A DNA stretch of 64,000 nt from Kalmusia sp. IMI 367209 (taxonomy: Eukaryota; Ascomycota; Dothideomycetes; Pleosporales; Didymosphaeriaceae). Position 1 is the first letter of the stretch; each line of letters starts with the position of its first letter. The position numbers were made by a program, and so were the translations under genes. The notes under the pieces were generated by a model. That model saw only the letters and a program-made list of their open reading frames with translations, was not told where the DNA came from and did not search any database. Location of the stretch: assembly GCA_027946365.1 (NCBI GenBank), contig JAPEUQ010000007.1, positions 1,984,001-2,048,000 on the forward strand, in the 5' to 3' direction. This document shows positions 32,588 to 44,048 of the stretch, one piece after another.

Positions 32588-35500
32588 ATGACAGACGAGA
32601 GCCTTCGTTCAACGATCGACCAAATCGACCTGCAAGAGTTACTCGAATTCTACAAAATTCCGACCACGATACGTCACTGGAAAATCTAGAGTCCAGCAGT
32701 CGCGAGGATGCGGAGTACTACTGGATATATCGGAATGTTGATTTCGAATTGTGGCAATCCGATCCCGGCCCTCAGACCATGTGGCTCAGAAGCCCGATTA
32801 TACTCTGGAGAGAGTCTTGTTTCAGCATCGTAGAATGTGCGAAAGCAGATGCTACTACGCAAGACATTGTTCTGTACTTCTTCTGCCCATCTGATTCGGA
32901 ATCGACGTTCACTGTAACACTCATTCATACCCTATTGCGATAGATAATTAGGTCCTTGCCGGTAGAAGAGCGCGTGATCATTGTTCGTCGATTTCTTCGT
33001 ATTCTGTTAGACTCTCTGATGTATCCAGAGCAGCATGAAATGAGTCAGGAGAAGTTACCTCACAATTGTATGTCCATTAAAGCTTTTGAAGAAATCCTCA
33101 AAGGTCGTTTAGACGATCAGTTCAAATCTCTAGTAACTATTATTCTCGATCGAGAGGTTGGAAGACTACCCTTGGTTATCGATGGTCTTGTATACCTCGG
33201 AGATACTTAGCTAGAAAAAATAGTATCTATCAAGCATATTACAGCGATTGCCCAACAGATCGGTCAGCACAAGGCAAAGAAGGAATACTTCTTGGAAATC
33301 CCGCGCAGGCCGCGTCAGTCAATGTCGAGCCTGGGATGAATAGAACTCTCAAGGGTAAACATAACTTTTCAGAACAAGCGACAAACACTACGGTAGAACC
33401 ATCACCAAAATCCACGGAAGAACCCATTCTCATTCCTGGAAAGGCAGCTGCTCTTAAGTCTTGGATCTTCATCAACTACGATGAGGAGAGACAGCGTAAG
33501 TTCTGTCTTCGATGCTCGCTCTACTAAGTTAACTTTTATCAAGGCTGCTTGTCCAACCTTTCATTCCAAAACCTGCGATACGACAATATTCCAGCGGGAC
33601 ATGAGAATACATTTCAGTGGGTCTGGGCACACCGAGAATTCGAGCATTGGCGAACATCGACTGATTCTCGACTCATCTATGTCGAGGGGAAACCGGGTAG
33701 TGGCAAAAGCACGCTCACGAAATATGTCAGCGAAAGTCTTTTCAAAAAAACTAACGATAGCACAGAAACAGCGATATTCGCGAAGTATTTCTACAGCGAT
33801 GCTAAAGGCGAAATACAACGAGACCATTACCATTTACTAAGGTCATTGCTTTACGATGTACTATCTTAAGACGAGAACCTTTTCTGGTTCGGTTTCCAGA
33901 AGGAGTATAGAATACATCTTCGACCCACAGCTGTAGGCAGAAGACGAAAGTATGAATGTGTCATGCGACTCTTGAAGTCACTTAAGAATTATCAGGCGTC
34001 AAAACGAGTGTACCTCCTCATAGATGCCGTTGACGAGTCCGACAAGCAAGATAGGCGCGTCATTTTTGATCTCTTAGCCGACCTACACAATAATCACTCC
34101 AGCCGATCTACGATAAAGACGTTCGTTGCAAGTCGACCAGTGGGTGGACTGGAGAGCATAAATCTTAATTACATAAAGCTACAAGATTGCACGAGGCTAG
34201 ATATTACTATGTTCGCAAACTCTTTTCTAGATCGCTTACGGCCCCATGACTCGGCACCCTGGCGTTCTGAAGCCCTCTCAATCATGACTAGTCGCGCACA
34301 AGGTGTCTTTTTATGGGTACGCCTTGTTGGACAAGATCTACTGGAAAATTTCGACAATGGTCAAAGCCCATCAAAGATCCACCAATACCTTGAAGAGCTT
34401 CCCGAAGACATCCAGAAATACTACGACCTAATGCTCCAGAGGATCTATAACAACAAAGGATCGTTCATTGAGGAGTCGAGGATGCTTCTCCAATTTGTCC
34501 TATTCCCCAAACGTGCGCTTGCCGTTGATGAGCTATGCCACGCTCTTGGTGTCAGACAACGCCCAGACACCAGACAGAAACAGTTGGCGAGAAAAATTTA
34601 GTCTTAGTGTCCCGTCACACAAACGTGTCGTAGTCTGCGGAGGAGATTTCTTGGAAATTAAATCCAATGACGGTGAGCGCTCGTCCAGTTCTAACTACTT
34701 ATCATGTACTGAGAGACTGCAAAGGGCATGCTGTTTGTCAGGTCACGCACCAGACAGTCCGTGACTATTTCCTTAATCCCAAGAGGGAAAAAGGGAAATC
34801 AAAAAGTCGCGGAAGCTCTTTTATATTTGAAACCAGTGATCAGGCTCCCCATGCCACCATCGCGACTGTTTGCATCCATTATCTCATGGTGTGCTTTCAA
34901 GATTTAAACGTAGTCAACGAGTTACGTTCCCTCAAAGCGTGGACCGAGAATGAGATTGTAACGAAAACGCAACGCTTGCACCGATGGCCTTTGGTCAGTC
35001 ATGCAATGCGCCATCTCTTAGGTTCGTCATCCTCATATATGGGATGCTCATACCCCCCTCGGGCTTTATTAGAGCCCCTCAGCTACTTGATGTTTTCTCT
35101 CATGAGATTGCTGAGAATCAGCATGTAAAATTGCTAATATTATACTGTCGCAGACCACGTCAATGCGTCCAATAACCAGGACGTAAGGGAACAGATGTCA
35201 CAATTATTGATTTCAACGAGCGACGGACCCGGAGCGTACGTGCTGCAAGGATGGCACGCACTCTTCCACCGTGAAAAGAATAAAAAAACGGGCCGTTTTT
35301 CATATTGCTGCAAATGCTGGATGTCCGATTGTCAAAGAACTTGTGCTTGCTGCAGAATCGTATCGGGTATCAGTGAGCGATACAATTCTTCGATCAACTT
35401 TCTTGCAGAAAGTAGAACTAGCACACGACGAAATCGACAAGTTATAATTTGGCAGTCATAAATTTGGCTGCGAGCTGATTTCCACGCATAGCCTTTGGCA

Positions 35501-36121
35501 TTCAACGTCTTTGCCCAAACAAGTCGGAGACGAAAGATCTGCCCTGTCGCGTGCTGCCGAGCGTGTTGACCTCGGCAAAGTCCGTCTGTATTCAAGTGTG
35601 CCCTCGACACACCAGATCATTCGGGGAGGACGCCGCTATCTTACGCTGCGAGCCAGGGTCCGAAGGATGTTGTTCGTTTCCTTTTGGAAAGGAATGTGTT
35701 TGCAGACTATCAAGGTGGCCACAAATGTCGAACGCCACTATCGTATGCTGCAGAAAGGGGTGATGTAGGTGTTCAATTACTCTTGGATAGCAAACGTATG
35801 AACTGTGATTCCAGAGACAGCGATGGCAAAATTCCACTATCGTATGCGGCAGCGAAAGGCCATGTGGCGGTTGTGCGTCTGCTATTGGCTACGGAGCAGG
35901 TCAATGTGGTGATGGGGAATACATCACCGCTCTTGGCGGCACAGTATAGTGGTCATGAGGAAGTGATCAGACTCTTGCAAAGCTATGGTGCAGGTGCGCA
36001 TGCGCAGATGTACGACATTGGGATTAGTGCGCTTTCGTTATATCGAGGTCGCAGGTTTGAAGCTCCATCGTTGGCTATTCACGTCTTTGCCAAGTATAAT
36101 TTACTAGAAAGTGGTCGGTAG
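32588..36121 (+). pseudogene. Decayed NACHT-ankyrin NLR (STAND) gene
   Basis: A long plus-strand coding signal is broken by stops and frame changes. The 5' block (32690-33210) contains DIVLYFFCPSDS and VIIVRRFLRILLD, but has TAG at 32941 and 33208. A GTAAGT intron with a GTTAAC branch ends near 33545. The NTPase then begins: Walker A GKPGSGKST (about 33690), a TAA at 33867, and Walker B VYLLIDAVDESD (about 34010). A frame change occurs near 34600. An intron with GTGAGC donor and TTCTAAC branch lies near 34673-34715, followed by CQVTHQTVRDYFL. Ankyrin repeats (TPLSYAAERGD, IPLSYAAAKGHVAVVRLLL) lie at 35530-36010, with another frame change near 35588. All three stops would read as Gln with a single C, in a CpA context, as RIP produces. 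Intact members are fungal NLR-like STAND proteins linked to nonself recognition. Confidence 0.8.
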
Positions 36122-36123
36122 GC

Positions 36124-37098
36124 GTGGATGCAGAGCGCATAGTGAAAGTAGCATCATGCAGCTTTTGAATCAAGCGCGTTGCGAAGGTGCCGGCTTTTTT
36201 GATGGGCGTATAGGAGGCCGGATGTTCGAAACACAGGAGGTGTAAGGACGTATTGCTCATTGTAGTGTGCTGTGGTGCAGCATACGGATTACGGCATAAT
36301 CCAGCTTGATGAGAAAGGACCTGTGACGTTGCTGAGTATGAAACCGACCGCTTGCATGAAATGCAAGAGACTTTGGTGGGATAAAAGCCTTCTTTCTTCT
36401 CTTTAGAGTCTACTGGCATCTGCCGGATCGGAGTCTTTACTTGGGGGCAGGATGTTGAGTCCTACTGTGAATGGCCTACTATAGAGCTTTATTACTTGAA
36501 CGGATATTGTGTGTACTCCTCGCCTACTCCGCTGGTCGACTCACCTGTGAAAAACTCGATGAGACATGATATAGAAGGCTGGTATAAAGAAAAGGCCCAG
36601 GATGGGATGCAGGGAAACAGTGGTATTCAGACGGGTGCCTGTTTGGATCGTGTAATTACGCCACGTCGCGCATAGACCTTATACCTCTCGAATATTGTTT
36701 TTCTCACCGCACGATTGATCTTTGCAGTAATGTCTTGCCACTATCACCGACTAATCGATCAATGCTCCGAGACAAAGGCACGCTAATGCAGCTTAGTCAA
36801 AGCGGGAAAGGCTGACGAAATGCTCCGACTACTCTTTCCCTCTCCAAACCTCGTCAAGCCCAAGATCCCCGCTTTCATGGAACGCCACGCTGGAGCGCAT
36901 TCCAAGATCAATTTCCAGCCCCCAATTGTGTTCAGGTATGGGTCGCACCGTTCAGCCGCACTTTCACTACCAGCAGTATGACGTAGCCAGACCGCCGATC
37001 GCATTGGGGCCAGAATCGTATAACCATGGCCTCCACCCTCCACAAATTATACGCATCCATCTTTCCTCAGGCCGGACTATACCCATGAAAAAATCAAT
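36124..37098. other. Unassigned; may hold 5' exons of the next gene
   Basis: No recognised product. A plus-strand exon directly upstream of 37099 is possible because the frame stays open (PDYTHEKIN precedes the first ATG), preceded by a CCTCAG acceptor-like site near 37072. A minus frame of 86 codons at 36783-37043 is not supported. Confidence 0.4.
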
Positions 37099-38806
37099 AT
37101 GGTTCAACATGCCTTGTTCTGCGACAATATTGGCAATAATACAGGCGGGCTAGCATGTTGCTTTCCAAACGATCAAGGCTCCCAAGTTTGCCAAGATAAT
37201 TTCAACCCTTCTATTGGCACATTTTCCGGCGGTTGTCCCAGCGGCGACTGTCTCAAGGACTGTTCCAATGTCACCAATATCTACCAGTCGATTGCCCAAG
37301 TGGATCCCTACGATGGTAACGGACAAGGCCCGATTCGACGTTACCTGACCTGTGCGAATGTACCTAATATGGCCGGCTATTTGTCTCAGAAGGTCATCGG
37401 TGACAACATCACTTCCATTATCGCGAACAACATTTCCACGGAAGCGACAGATGACCAGTTGAAAAAAGTTACGTTTGCGGTCACCGAGTGCCTCACTTCG
37501 ACGTGTCGCAATGCAAGACACAAGGCTGAGTGTAGGGACAAGTGCTCTCCAGTAAATCTACTCATCAACAACACAACTCCTGACGTCCAGGGGCTGAACA
37601 ACTGCTTGAATTCTCTTTGCACTGGAGGGTACGATGCGCTGCCATACGCAGATGCGGATGTCGTTGGGATCGGGGTAAGACTTTCACATAACTCGGTCGT
37701 TTAGTGCAAGTGGGTCAATTCTGGCTCTGGGTTCTTTTGCTTCACATTGTCGATCAACATACTGACGACATTAGGTATTTACCTCCTACATAATGCAGTG
37801 CATGTTAGTCGTCATCCTATGGTTCGGTTTATCTGGTTTTCAAGTCTACAAATTGCGACGCCAGAAGAATCAAAATCTACAAAAAGAACGAATGACGGAA
37901 AAGTCCGAAGCAACCGCAGTAAAGAAGCGCACCCCATCCATGCTTACCGAATTGACCACCCACGAAGAGATTTTTGAGAAATGTATCGTTGAGTTTCACA
38001 AAGCGCAATGCTACTTCAGCGCTACTATCCAGATTGCTTCTCTGAGCTATGGCATCTTCGAAACCGATATGCTTATCACCTTCATGTTAACGCCACTTGC
38101 AACGAATGGCGTCCTACCTGTGGTGTTTACCTATCTCCTGCTCTTCCGATGTGGCAAAGCTACCTTCGATGCTACGCTACTGACCGCCGGCTGTTGGCTA
38201 CTAGCCTCACTGGTGTACTGGATCCTATACAGTAGCATCATTCCGATTAACCAAGACATAACCTCCGACGTCCAAAGGTATCGGGCTTATCAGCAATTCA
38301 TGTACAAGCTATCGGCCTTAGAAGCTTGCGGCGGATACTCAGCGCTAGCAGTCTGTCCCAACAATTTCAACCTGGGCAAGAAAGAGATCTTCGACGCGTC
38401 GCATAATCTTCGCATCTTAACGCCAATCATCTGGAGCTTTGCAACCGTGTGCTTGTTAGTCACGCTTGCTGGCAAAATGACAAAATGGATGCGCAGGCGC
38501 GATTCCAATCGTTTCAAAAAGAGCGATGCAGACAATGGGGAAATGGAACAGGGTTCTGGAGATAACTTTGATCATCCTCCTTTTCTGCGCTCTCGCGCAG
38601 GTGCCTCTATGGCCTATTGGCTTACCACATTGTGTTTCCTTGCAGGTATTGGTATGCAGTTATCCTTGCTATCGATCGGCACTTCCTTGCATATGATGAA
38701 CCGGAATAACTGGGGGTTTGGTCAGATTGTTGCGGTGACGATTTGGGCACCACCACTTTTGGCGTATGTCTTCAATGCGCTAAGTAAAATGCTGAAGAGA
38801 AGATAG
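37099..38806 (+). CDS. Seven-TM protein with cysteine-rich N-terminal ectodomain
   Basis: Two exons (37099-37674 and 37775-38806) joined across a 100-bp intron (GTAAGA...CATTAG, phase 0) give 535 residues from the ATG at 37099. The true start may be further upstream, since no signal peptide is included. The first 190 residues are rich in Cys and N-glycosylation sites (LACCFPND, CPSGDCLKDCSN, CLTSTCRNA, CRDKCSP), the look of an extracellular domain. Seven hydrophobic segments follow, at about residues 201-217, 271-287, 290-315, 325-348, 406-424, 470-496 and 505-528. Basic, charged stretches follow TM1 (LRRQKNQ) and TM5 (KWMRRRDSNRFKK), the latter suggesting a cytosolic loop. The topology is receptor-like, but no CFEM, Pth11 or pheromone-receptor motif is evident. 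I recognise the general fungal type, not a named family. Confidence 0.75.
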
Positions 38807-39214
38807 TAGATTGGTATGGGATCTAGCGTGGAGCCACTATCTATTTCGAAAATGAAGGCACCTTTACAAATAGATTACTATTAAATCATCTTTGAAGAAT
38901 ATTTACTTTCGAAAGTTTGCCAAAAATATGTTCGAACCGATTAAAATCACCGCACTTGCTTATCACGCACACTTTGAGACATTTTTTTTCCCGCTGGCTC
39001 TATTGAAGAATGTAGCAAAAGTGTCATCGAGGGTTTGTCACAAGTCGTTATACTAGTATTGGACGATAGCTTGGCCGGTACCTTCACTCACACCAGGCTG
39101 GTCTATGCAGCGCCTACACGTTGTAGGCCCAAAGATGTCGAACTCAGCCCAAACATTTTTAGTTGCTGTGGCCTTTAAACTAACCCTGTATCCGTGTTTG
39201 GGGTTTCAGGTGCT
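38807..39214. other. Intergenic, AT-rich
   Basis: No coding signal. It marks the start of an AT-rich stretch that continues into the CorA-like relic. Confidence 0.5.
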
Positions 39215-40240
39215 CTACCAAATCTTCTCAATCGAGCGGCACATTGCCCGTAAGGTCCGGACTCTGCTCGTTTGATTGACATTACTGGCAGAATTCGTGT
39301 CAGTTGCAGAGCCTTCGAGTACTGTAGAACCTATTACTTTGCTCTCGGCTAGTTCAGCATGAGTGTTTGCTTGACATGTGACCTTAAAGTACTCACTTTT
39401 CGAATACTCGGGGTCTCGTTCATCTGACTGGTTTCTGATTGAGTACCAAGTATATTCCAAAAGGGATACTGAACAAGACACAAGCACCGACTAAAAATCG
39501 ATACTAAGCCTCTGATCTAACTAGAGCCTGTCTCAAGTCCCTTTATACTTACAAATAATAGCGAAACTTCAGTCAGGATAGGTTTGAAACTTTTCTGCAC
39601 TCATGGCAAACGGCGAAGAGAGGAACGACACTGGTAGCTGACCGGACCTCGTTAGTAATCTGGTGTTCGGCCTCGATGGAGTACAAGACTCACAAACAGG
39701 ATAGTGGCTACGGTGAACAACATGAAAATGTGCCCTGTTCTACGGATTCTGCGCCCTGCTCTACAGATATTTCGCCTTGACTTATAGACTCTTTTTGCCT
39801 CGAAGGCTGCTATTTCATTATAGCAACGAAAGTGTCGAATTAGTCTAGAATTTTCCTCATTGGGGATTGCGTATTCAAGCCAGCTACCTGGACGACTCAC
39901 AGCTTCCTAGACTCTAGAAGCAGAAACTTCCACTCTTATAATATCACGAAATACGTAGCTTGTACCTAGGTCCTATGTCTTCGACTGGTCCCTCAGCAGT
40001 TTCTTTAGGACCACTTCTTGGCTGTTTACGATCTATTGGAGGATCTCAAGCTCATCGCGTATGTCTTTGACCTCGCTGAATAAGGCCTCTGCTTTTTCGA
40101 TGGCATCGCTGATTGGGTCACGCCAGAGTGTAGTTGTCAATTGCTGGCTTATATCTATCTCTTCCTGCTGGGCCGATGCTATCTCGTTATTCTTCGCTGA
40201 TTTTAATCCTATCAGCTAAGATCGTAGAAACATTTCCAAC
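39215..40240 (-). pseudogene. Relic of a fungal CorA-like Mg2+ transporter-domain protein
   Basis: Minus-strand pieces in order. Near 40000-40200 a helical block (ISDAIEKAEALFSEVKDIRD, then ELEILQ and, after one TAG, IVNSQEVVLKKLLRD). Near 39650-39900 a block with FEAKRVYKSRRN and GHIFMLFTVATILFVSLVL. Near 39215-39487 a hydrophilic tail. The motif order KDIRDEL.IL, then EAK.SRR, then G.I.MLFTVVTIIF-like is that of the coiled coil and first membrane helix of CorA-like domains, often found at the C-terminus of fungal ankyrin proteins. The TAG after ELEILQ would be Gln with one C-to-T reversal. Frames change between pieces and no complete ORF survives, so it is inactive. The surrounding DNA is AT-rich. 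Confidence 0.55.
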
Positions 40241-40261
40241 CAATGTCTTTTCGGTATTCTC

Positions 40262-40523
40262 TATTTCTTTTTATTTAGCATTCCTTCACTAATGACGTTT
40301 AATCAATGATACGTCAAAATAGAACACATATAATAAATATTTAAACTCTAAAAGAATATCTATAGGTTATACTTGGCCTATATTACGAAATACTATGGAT
40401 AGATAGAAGTAAATCAGTGCCTATAGGGCACCCATCTCTTGAAATCTAATAGCTACACGGCCCTATCGAGATATTCCATGCTAGAAAAGACTCTCTGTTC
40501 TACCTCCAGTCTAAATAGCTCGC
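40262..40523. other. AT-rich spacer
   Basis: Low-complexity AT-rich DNA around 40290-40400. Two near-copies of a short phrase (tagctcgctcaacg) occur at about 40517 and 40567. Confidence 0.4.
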
Positions 40524-42777
40524 TCAACGTAGACACATGGTGTCTTTTCCAGTTGCAGTCTTGATAGCTCGCTCAACGCAGCCATCTTTCATAGCTAAAG
40601 GAAGGTTAAATGTTACGTATTTACGATCTCCCACTTCTTCCTCGATTTTCCAATTAGTCTCGGCACCACAGCCCTTGATCTCATCGTGGAGCTTATTCTC
40701 ATCAGTGAAGAAAGTAACTCCAAAGCGCCAGAAAAACAAAGAAAACCATATATGGCAACCTGCGTAGATGGGTCCTGCTGGTTGCTTTGGTGGTGCCGGT
40801 GTTGATGCTTCCGGGGGACCTTCGAGGCTGTAGCTATACTTCCCGCATCCAACTTCAATAGAGCCTTTCTTGACCATGCTGTTCTGTTGTCCACCATAAT
40901 GGCCACCTAATATATGGTTAGCATTCTTTCGTTAACTGAATCAAAAAGTTCTCACAAGCGTCAGTAAATGTGTCCATGGCTTGTTCGCAAGTTTTAGCAC
41001 AGAAGCCCGAACCTTTCGGCTCCCACTCGAAATGGAACTTCCAGTCTGGGTACGCTTTGTCCGAAGGTGGAGGAGTACGCGCAAAGATTGACCGCGTTTG
41101 CAGGTCTGTGTTCTTTAGGTCTGCCTTCTTTGCGCTCTTGCCATCTCCTACTTCGTTGCAAAACTTCTTGGAAACGCCTTTCCAGAACTTATACGTGACA
41201 GGGCTAACATCGTCATCGCCTTTGGCACAGTCGGGTGACTCCTGGGCCAACTGCTTAAATGGAGGGTCGTGGTCGTTCTTTGATCTGCTGAAGGTGATCT
41301 GGTATCTGACACATCCATCTGTAAGCTCGGCGCCCTTAAATCTATCCTGTCCGATGTTGCAGTCATCAAGTTCCTCTAGCATAGTGCTAACACAATTGAT
41401 TTCAGTCACCTTCGCCTTGTCGCCACAGTTTCCGCCCAATGCTCCATCGTATCCCGCAGCGAGCCAGTAGCTGTAGTAGTCGTAGTCGAAGCGCTTGTAG
41501 ACAAAATCTGTGTCGCCTGACTTGGTGACCTCTTTGCTGTCCACGCTTTTGCACCACTCAGCGATGCTCTCCTTAAGGTCGTCCCGTTTAGCGTCATACG
41601 ATAGATCCTGACACTTGAGTGGATCGTCACCACCGTACGAATAAGAGCTAGGAGAGATTTTTGGTAGACTTTCCGGGTCAAAGTTCATGATGGACTGATC
41701 CTCTCGTGGCCACTCGACCGGATTTGGGGGCTCGTCCCAGCATTCACAGCCCATCCAGAGGTTGTTCTTATCGGCGATGCCTTTGCATTTGCCATCGCTG
41801 CCCTTGTCGCCACAGAAGTCACAGAATGGTGTGTACCGCTTTTCTGGGCAGGGATTCTCTTTACATTGGCATCTGTTGTTGTCACCAAGGGTACACTTCC
41901 CATCCTTGCCATTGCACTTCTGTTCGTCGTCACATTGAGGTTGTTGATCCCCTGTTGGGCAGCTCTTGCAGGCGCAGCCATTATGCTTACCGACCGTACA
42001 TCTGCTGTCCTGGCCCACACAGTCCGTGTCGCTACATTTGGGCATTGCTTCTCCTGTTGGACACTGTTCTTCCGGTTCGCAACCACACCCTCCGTCGGGT
42101 GCGACACAAATGTTAATTCCCGGGAGGCCGCCGCAATCCTTGCATTCATGCTTCTGAGCGGGACACTGTGGGTCGTCCTTGTTGGCCTCTGGTGGTTCTG
42201 GGGCTTGAAGAAGCGCGGCGCCGGCAGCGTCTGCGCCAGTGCCTATAAAGAGTCAGCATAAAGATCACACAGATGAGAGGGTAGGGCAAGAAAAAGTACC
42301 GAGAATCCAGGCAACACCGCCAGCCGCCACGACTGCAGCAGCCGCTGCAACAGTTTGTTTTCCGTCAGTTCCGGTTGTAGTCTGCATAAAAGTGACAGTC
42401 TGTTGCTGTCTAAGAGACTTATATTTGTCGATAGTAATTAGGTTGTAGACACCAACAATGGTAGATCCAGCAGAGTTTGTTGCTGTGACTTCGGTATTGG
42501 TAGGGGCTGGTGCGCCCGTAATACCGATTTGACACTGGCATGGGTTACCGTTACCACTATTGTTCTTGCAAATTTGAGCCGTATCAGACTTGCCACCACA
42601 AACTGGATCGTTGCAGTCCATCGGAGGATTTCCAAACTGCTCTGGACAGGATGCAGTAGGTGTTCCATCACGGCGGAGTAGAGAGTAGGACCCCGGGCGT
42701 GGGGCAAGAGTCACTTCTTGCGCAGATATAAGCTGAGCGAAGAGCCCAAGAACAAGGTGAAGATCCTTTGAATGCAT
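40524..42777 (-). CDS. Large secreted cysteine-repeat protein
   Basis: Three minus-strand exons (42777-42300, 42242-40956, 40906-40524) with introns of 57 and 49 bp give 715 residues with matching phases. An N-terminal signal peptide (MHSKDLHLVLGLFAQLISA) is followed by a first Cys motif (residues 44-82) and a Gly/Ala-rich hydrophobic stretch near 140-160 that could be a membrane helix. Four or more tandem Cys modules follow, of the type C-x2-C-G/x-G...C-x-G...G-C-x-C (for example GKCTLGDNNRCQC and SRCTVGKHNGCAC). The C-terminal half has scattered Cys and Trp/Tyr, including GGNCGDKAKV, LDDCNIGQDRFKG and DGCVRYQITFSRS. It resembles the non-catalytic tail of fungal killer-toxin-type GH18 proteins, but no glycosidase motif is present. 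Function unknown; extracellular or cell-wall location is inferred from the signal peptide and Cys content. Confidence 0.75.
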
Positions 42778-44048
42778 AATGAAGAGTTCAATGAAGATTA
42801 GAGATGAGATGATGTCGGAAACATAATGGAAACGATTGGAACTATATAAGTGTGCGTGATGGTCGTCGGATGAACTTGATGTTTGCTGCTACCCATGCAT
42901 ACGCCCCACGTAAATATAGGGTGAGCTTAGGCGGCTCAACCACAACATCAAAGTGTTGCACGCGCCACACTAGAAAAAGAAACAGGCGATGTATGATGTG
43001 ACGATGGGGAATGCCACAGATCATTGTCTTCCGTTGCTATTGGTCTAATGCAACATCCACCTTGTTTTATTTCCACATTAGGCGTGCACGTAGTAGCGTA
43101 AGCGCCGTAACACCGTTAAAACTCCTCTGCATGGCACGATCACGAAATAATTCCTCTAACGTTCTGACTGTTGACGGGTCTGCCTCGGCCGCGAACTTTG
43201 GCTGTAATATTCAAGTTCAATAACAACCAGAGAGGCTAAGGCTGTGGGATAAGCCCAAACTGTACCAACATGAACTCAGATCAAGGAAACCTTGGACGCC
43301 GTGAAGCGACTTAGGGGCTTGGCGTTGTACGGTCCACTTTCGCCCTGCTCCTCAATAGCCGTTTACTGGGCTTCTTGGCAAGGAAGGATCACATCACATC
43401 ACAATAGAGATCGAAATGCAAAAGACTCAAGAAACTATTTCGAAGGATCGAGGTCACTTGAGCAAGGCCTAGGCAACTGAGACTGTCTGGGCCTCGTTGA
43501 ATGAAAACCCTAGGTAGTTTCCATGGTCAATGACATCGTGATCCATTGTCAGAGGAGCCTGGTACAGGCCTTCAGTTACATCTCGTCAGGTGAGTCGAAA
43601 TTGATGTCGCTCAGAAGGACCTGCTCAAGCTCGCCGGGTGTTGTGATAATGATCCATAGAAGATTCTTCTCCATTGCAGTTCCCGCAGCAACAATCAGAG
43701 AGAGCAGTATAAAGTCTTGCACTACCAGAAGTAAATTAGTGACCATGACTGACAACCACCCACTGAAACCCATATCCAATTTCAGCCTCCCTGGAGCGGC
43801 GCGCCGCAAGTTGGAGCCATTATGAGATGCTGCGCAAGTCGGCTGTGTATTTTCCAATATCAGGCGTAGCATTATCTTTGAAATAGTAGCAAAATGACCA
43901 TGTGGTGTCAGTACTGGCCACCAAAGCAATTATTCTTCTATTTAAGACTGTATTGCTGCAGTGTTTACTACATCCTCATCTTCATCTTCATCTTCATCAA
44001 CATTTTGCATTTCAGCTCTACTCTACAAGCCTTCACGTATACACAGCG
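42778..44048. other. Divergent promoter region, one doubtful ORF
   Basis: Lies between the minus-strand Cys-repeat gene and the plus-strand metallopeptidase. A minus frame at 43576-43929 contains a hydrophobic helix followed by an acidic tail but has no recognised family and is not called. Confidence 0.45.
43938..43947 (+). promoter_or_regulatory. Possible TATA box of the metallopeptidase gene
   Basis: CTATTTAAGA lies 102 bp before the ATG at 44049, followed by a CT-rich tract (TCATCTTCATCTT). The spacing suits a fungal core promoter. The sequence alone is weak evidence. Confidence 0.3.

Noticed and set aside
36783..37043. Minus-strand frame of 86 codons
   Set aside because: No motif, and it overlaps the probable 5' region of the plus-strand 7TM gene.
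41706..42261. Plus-strand Cys-containing frames opposite the secreted Cys-repeat gene
   Set aside because: Antisense of Cys codons yields Cys/Ala/Thr-rich shadows; no signal peptide or splice logic on this strand.
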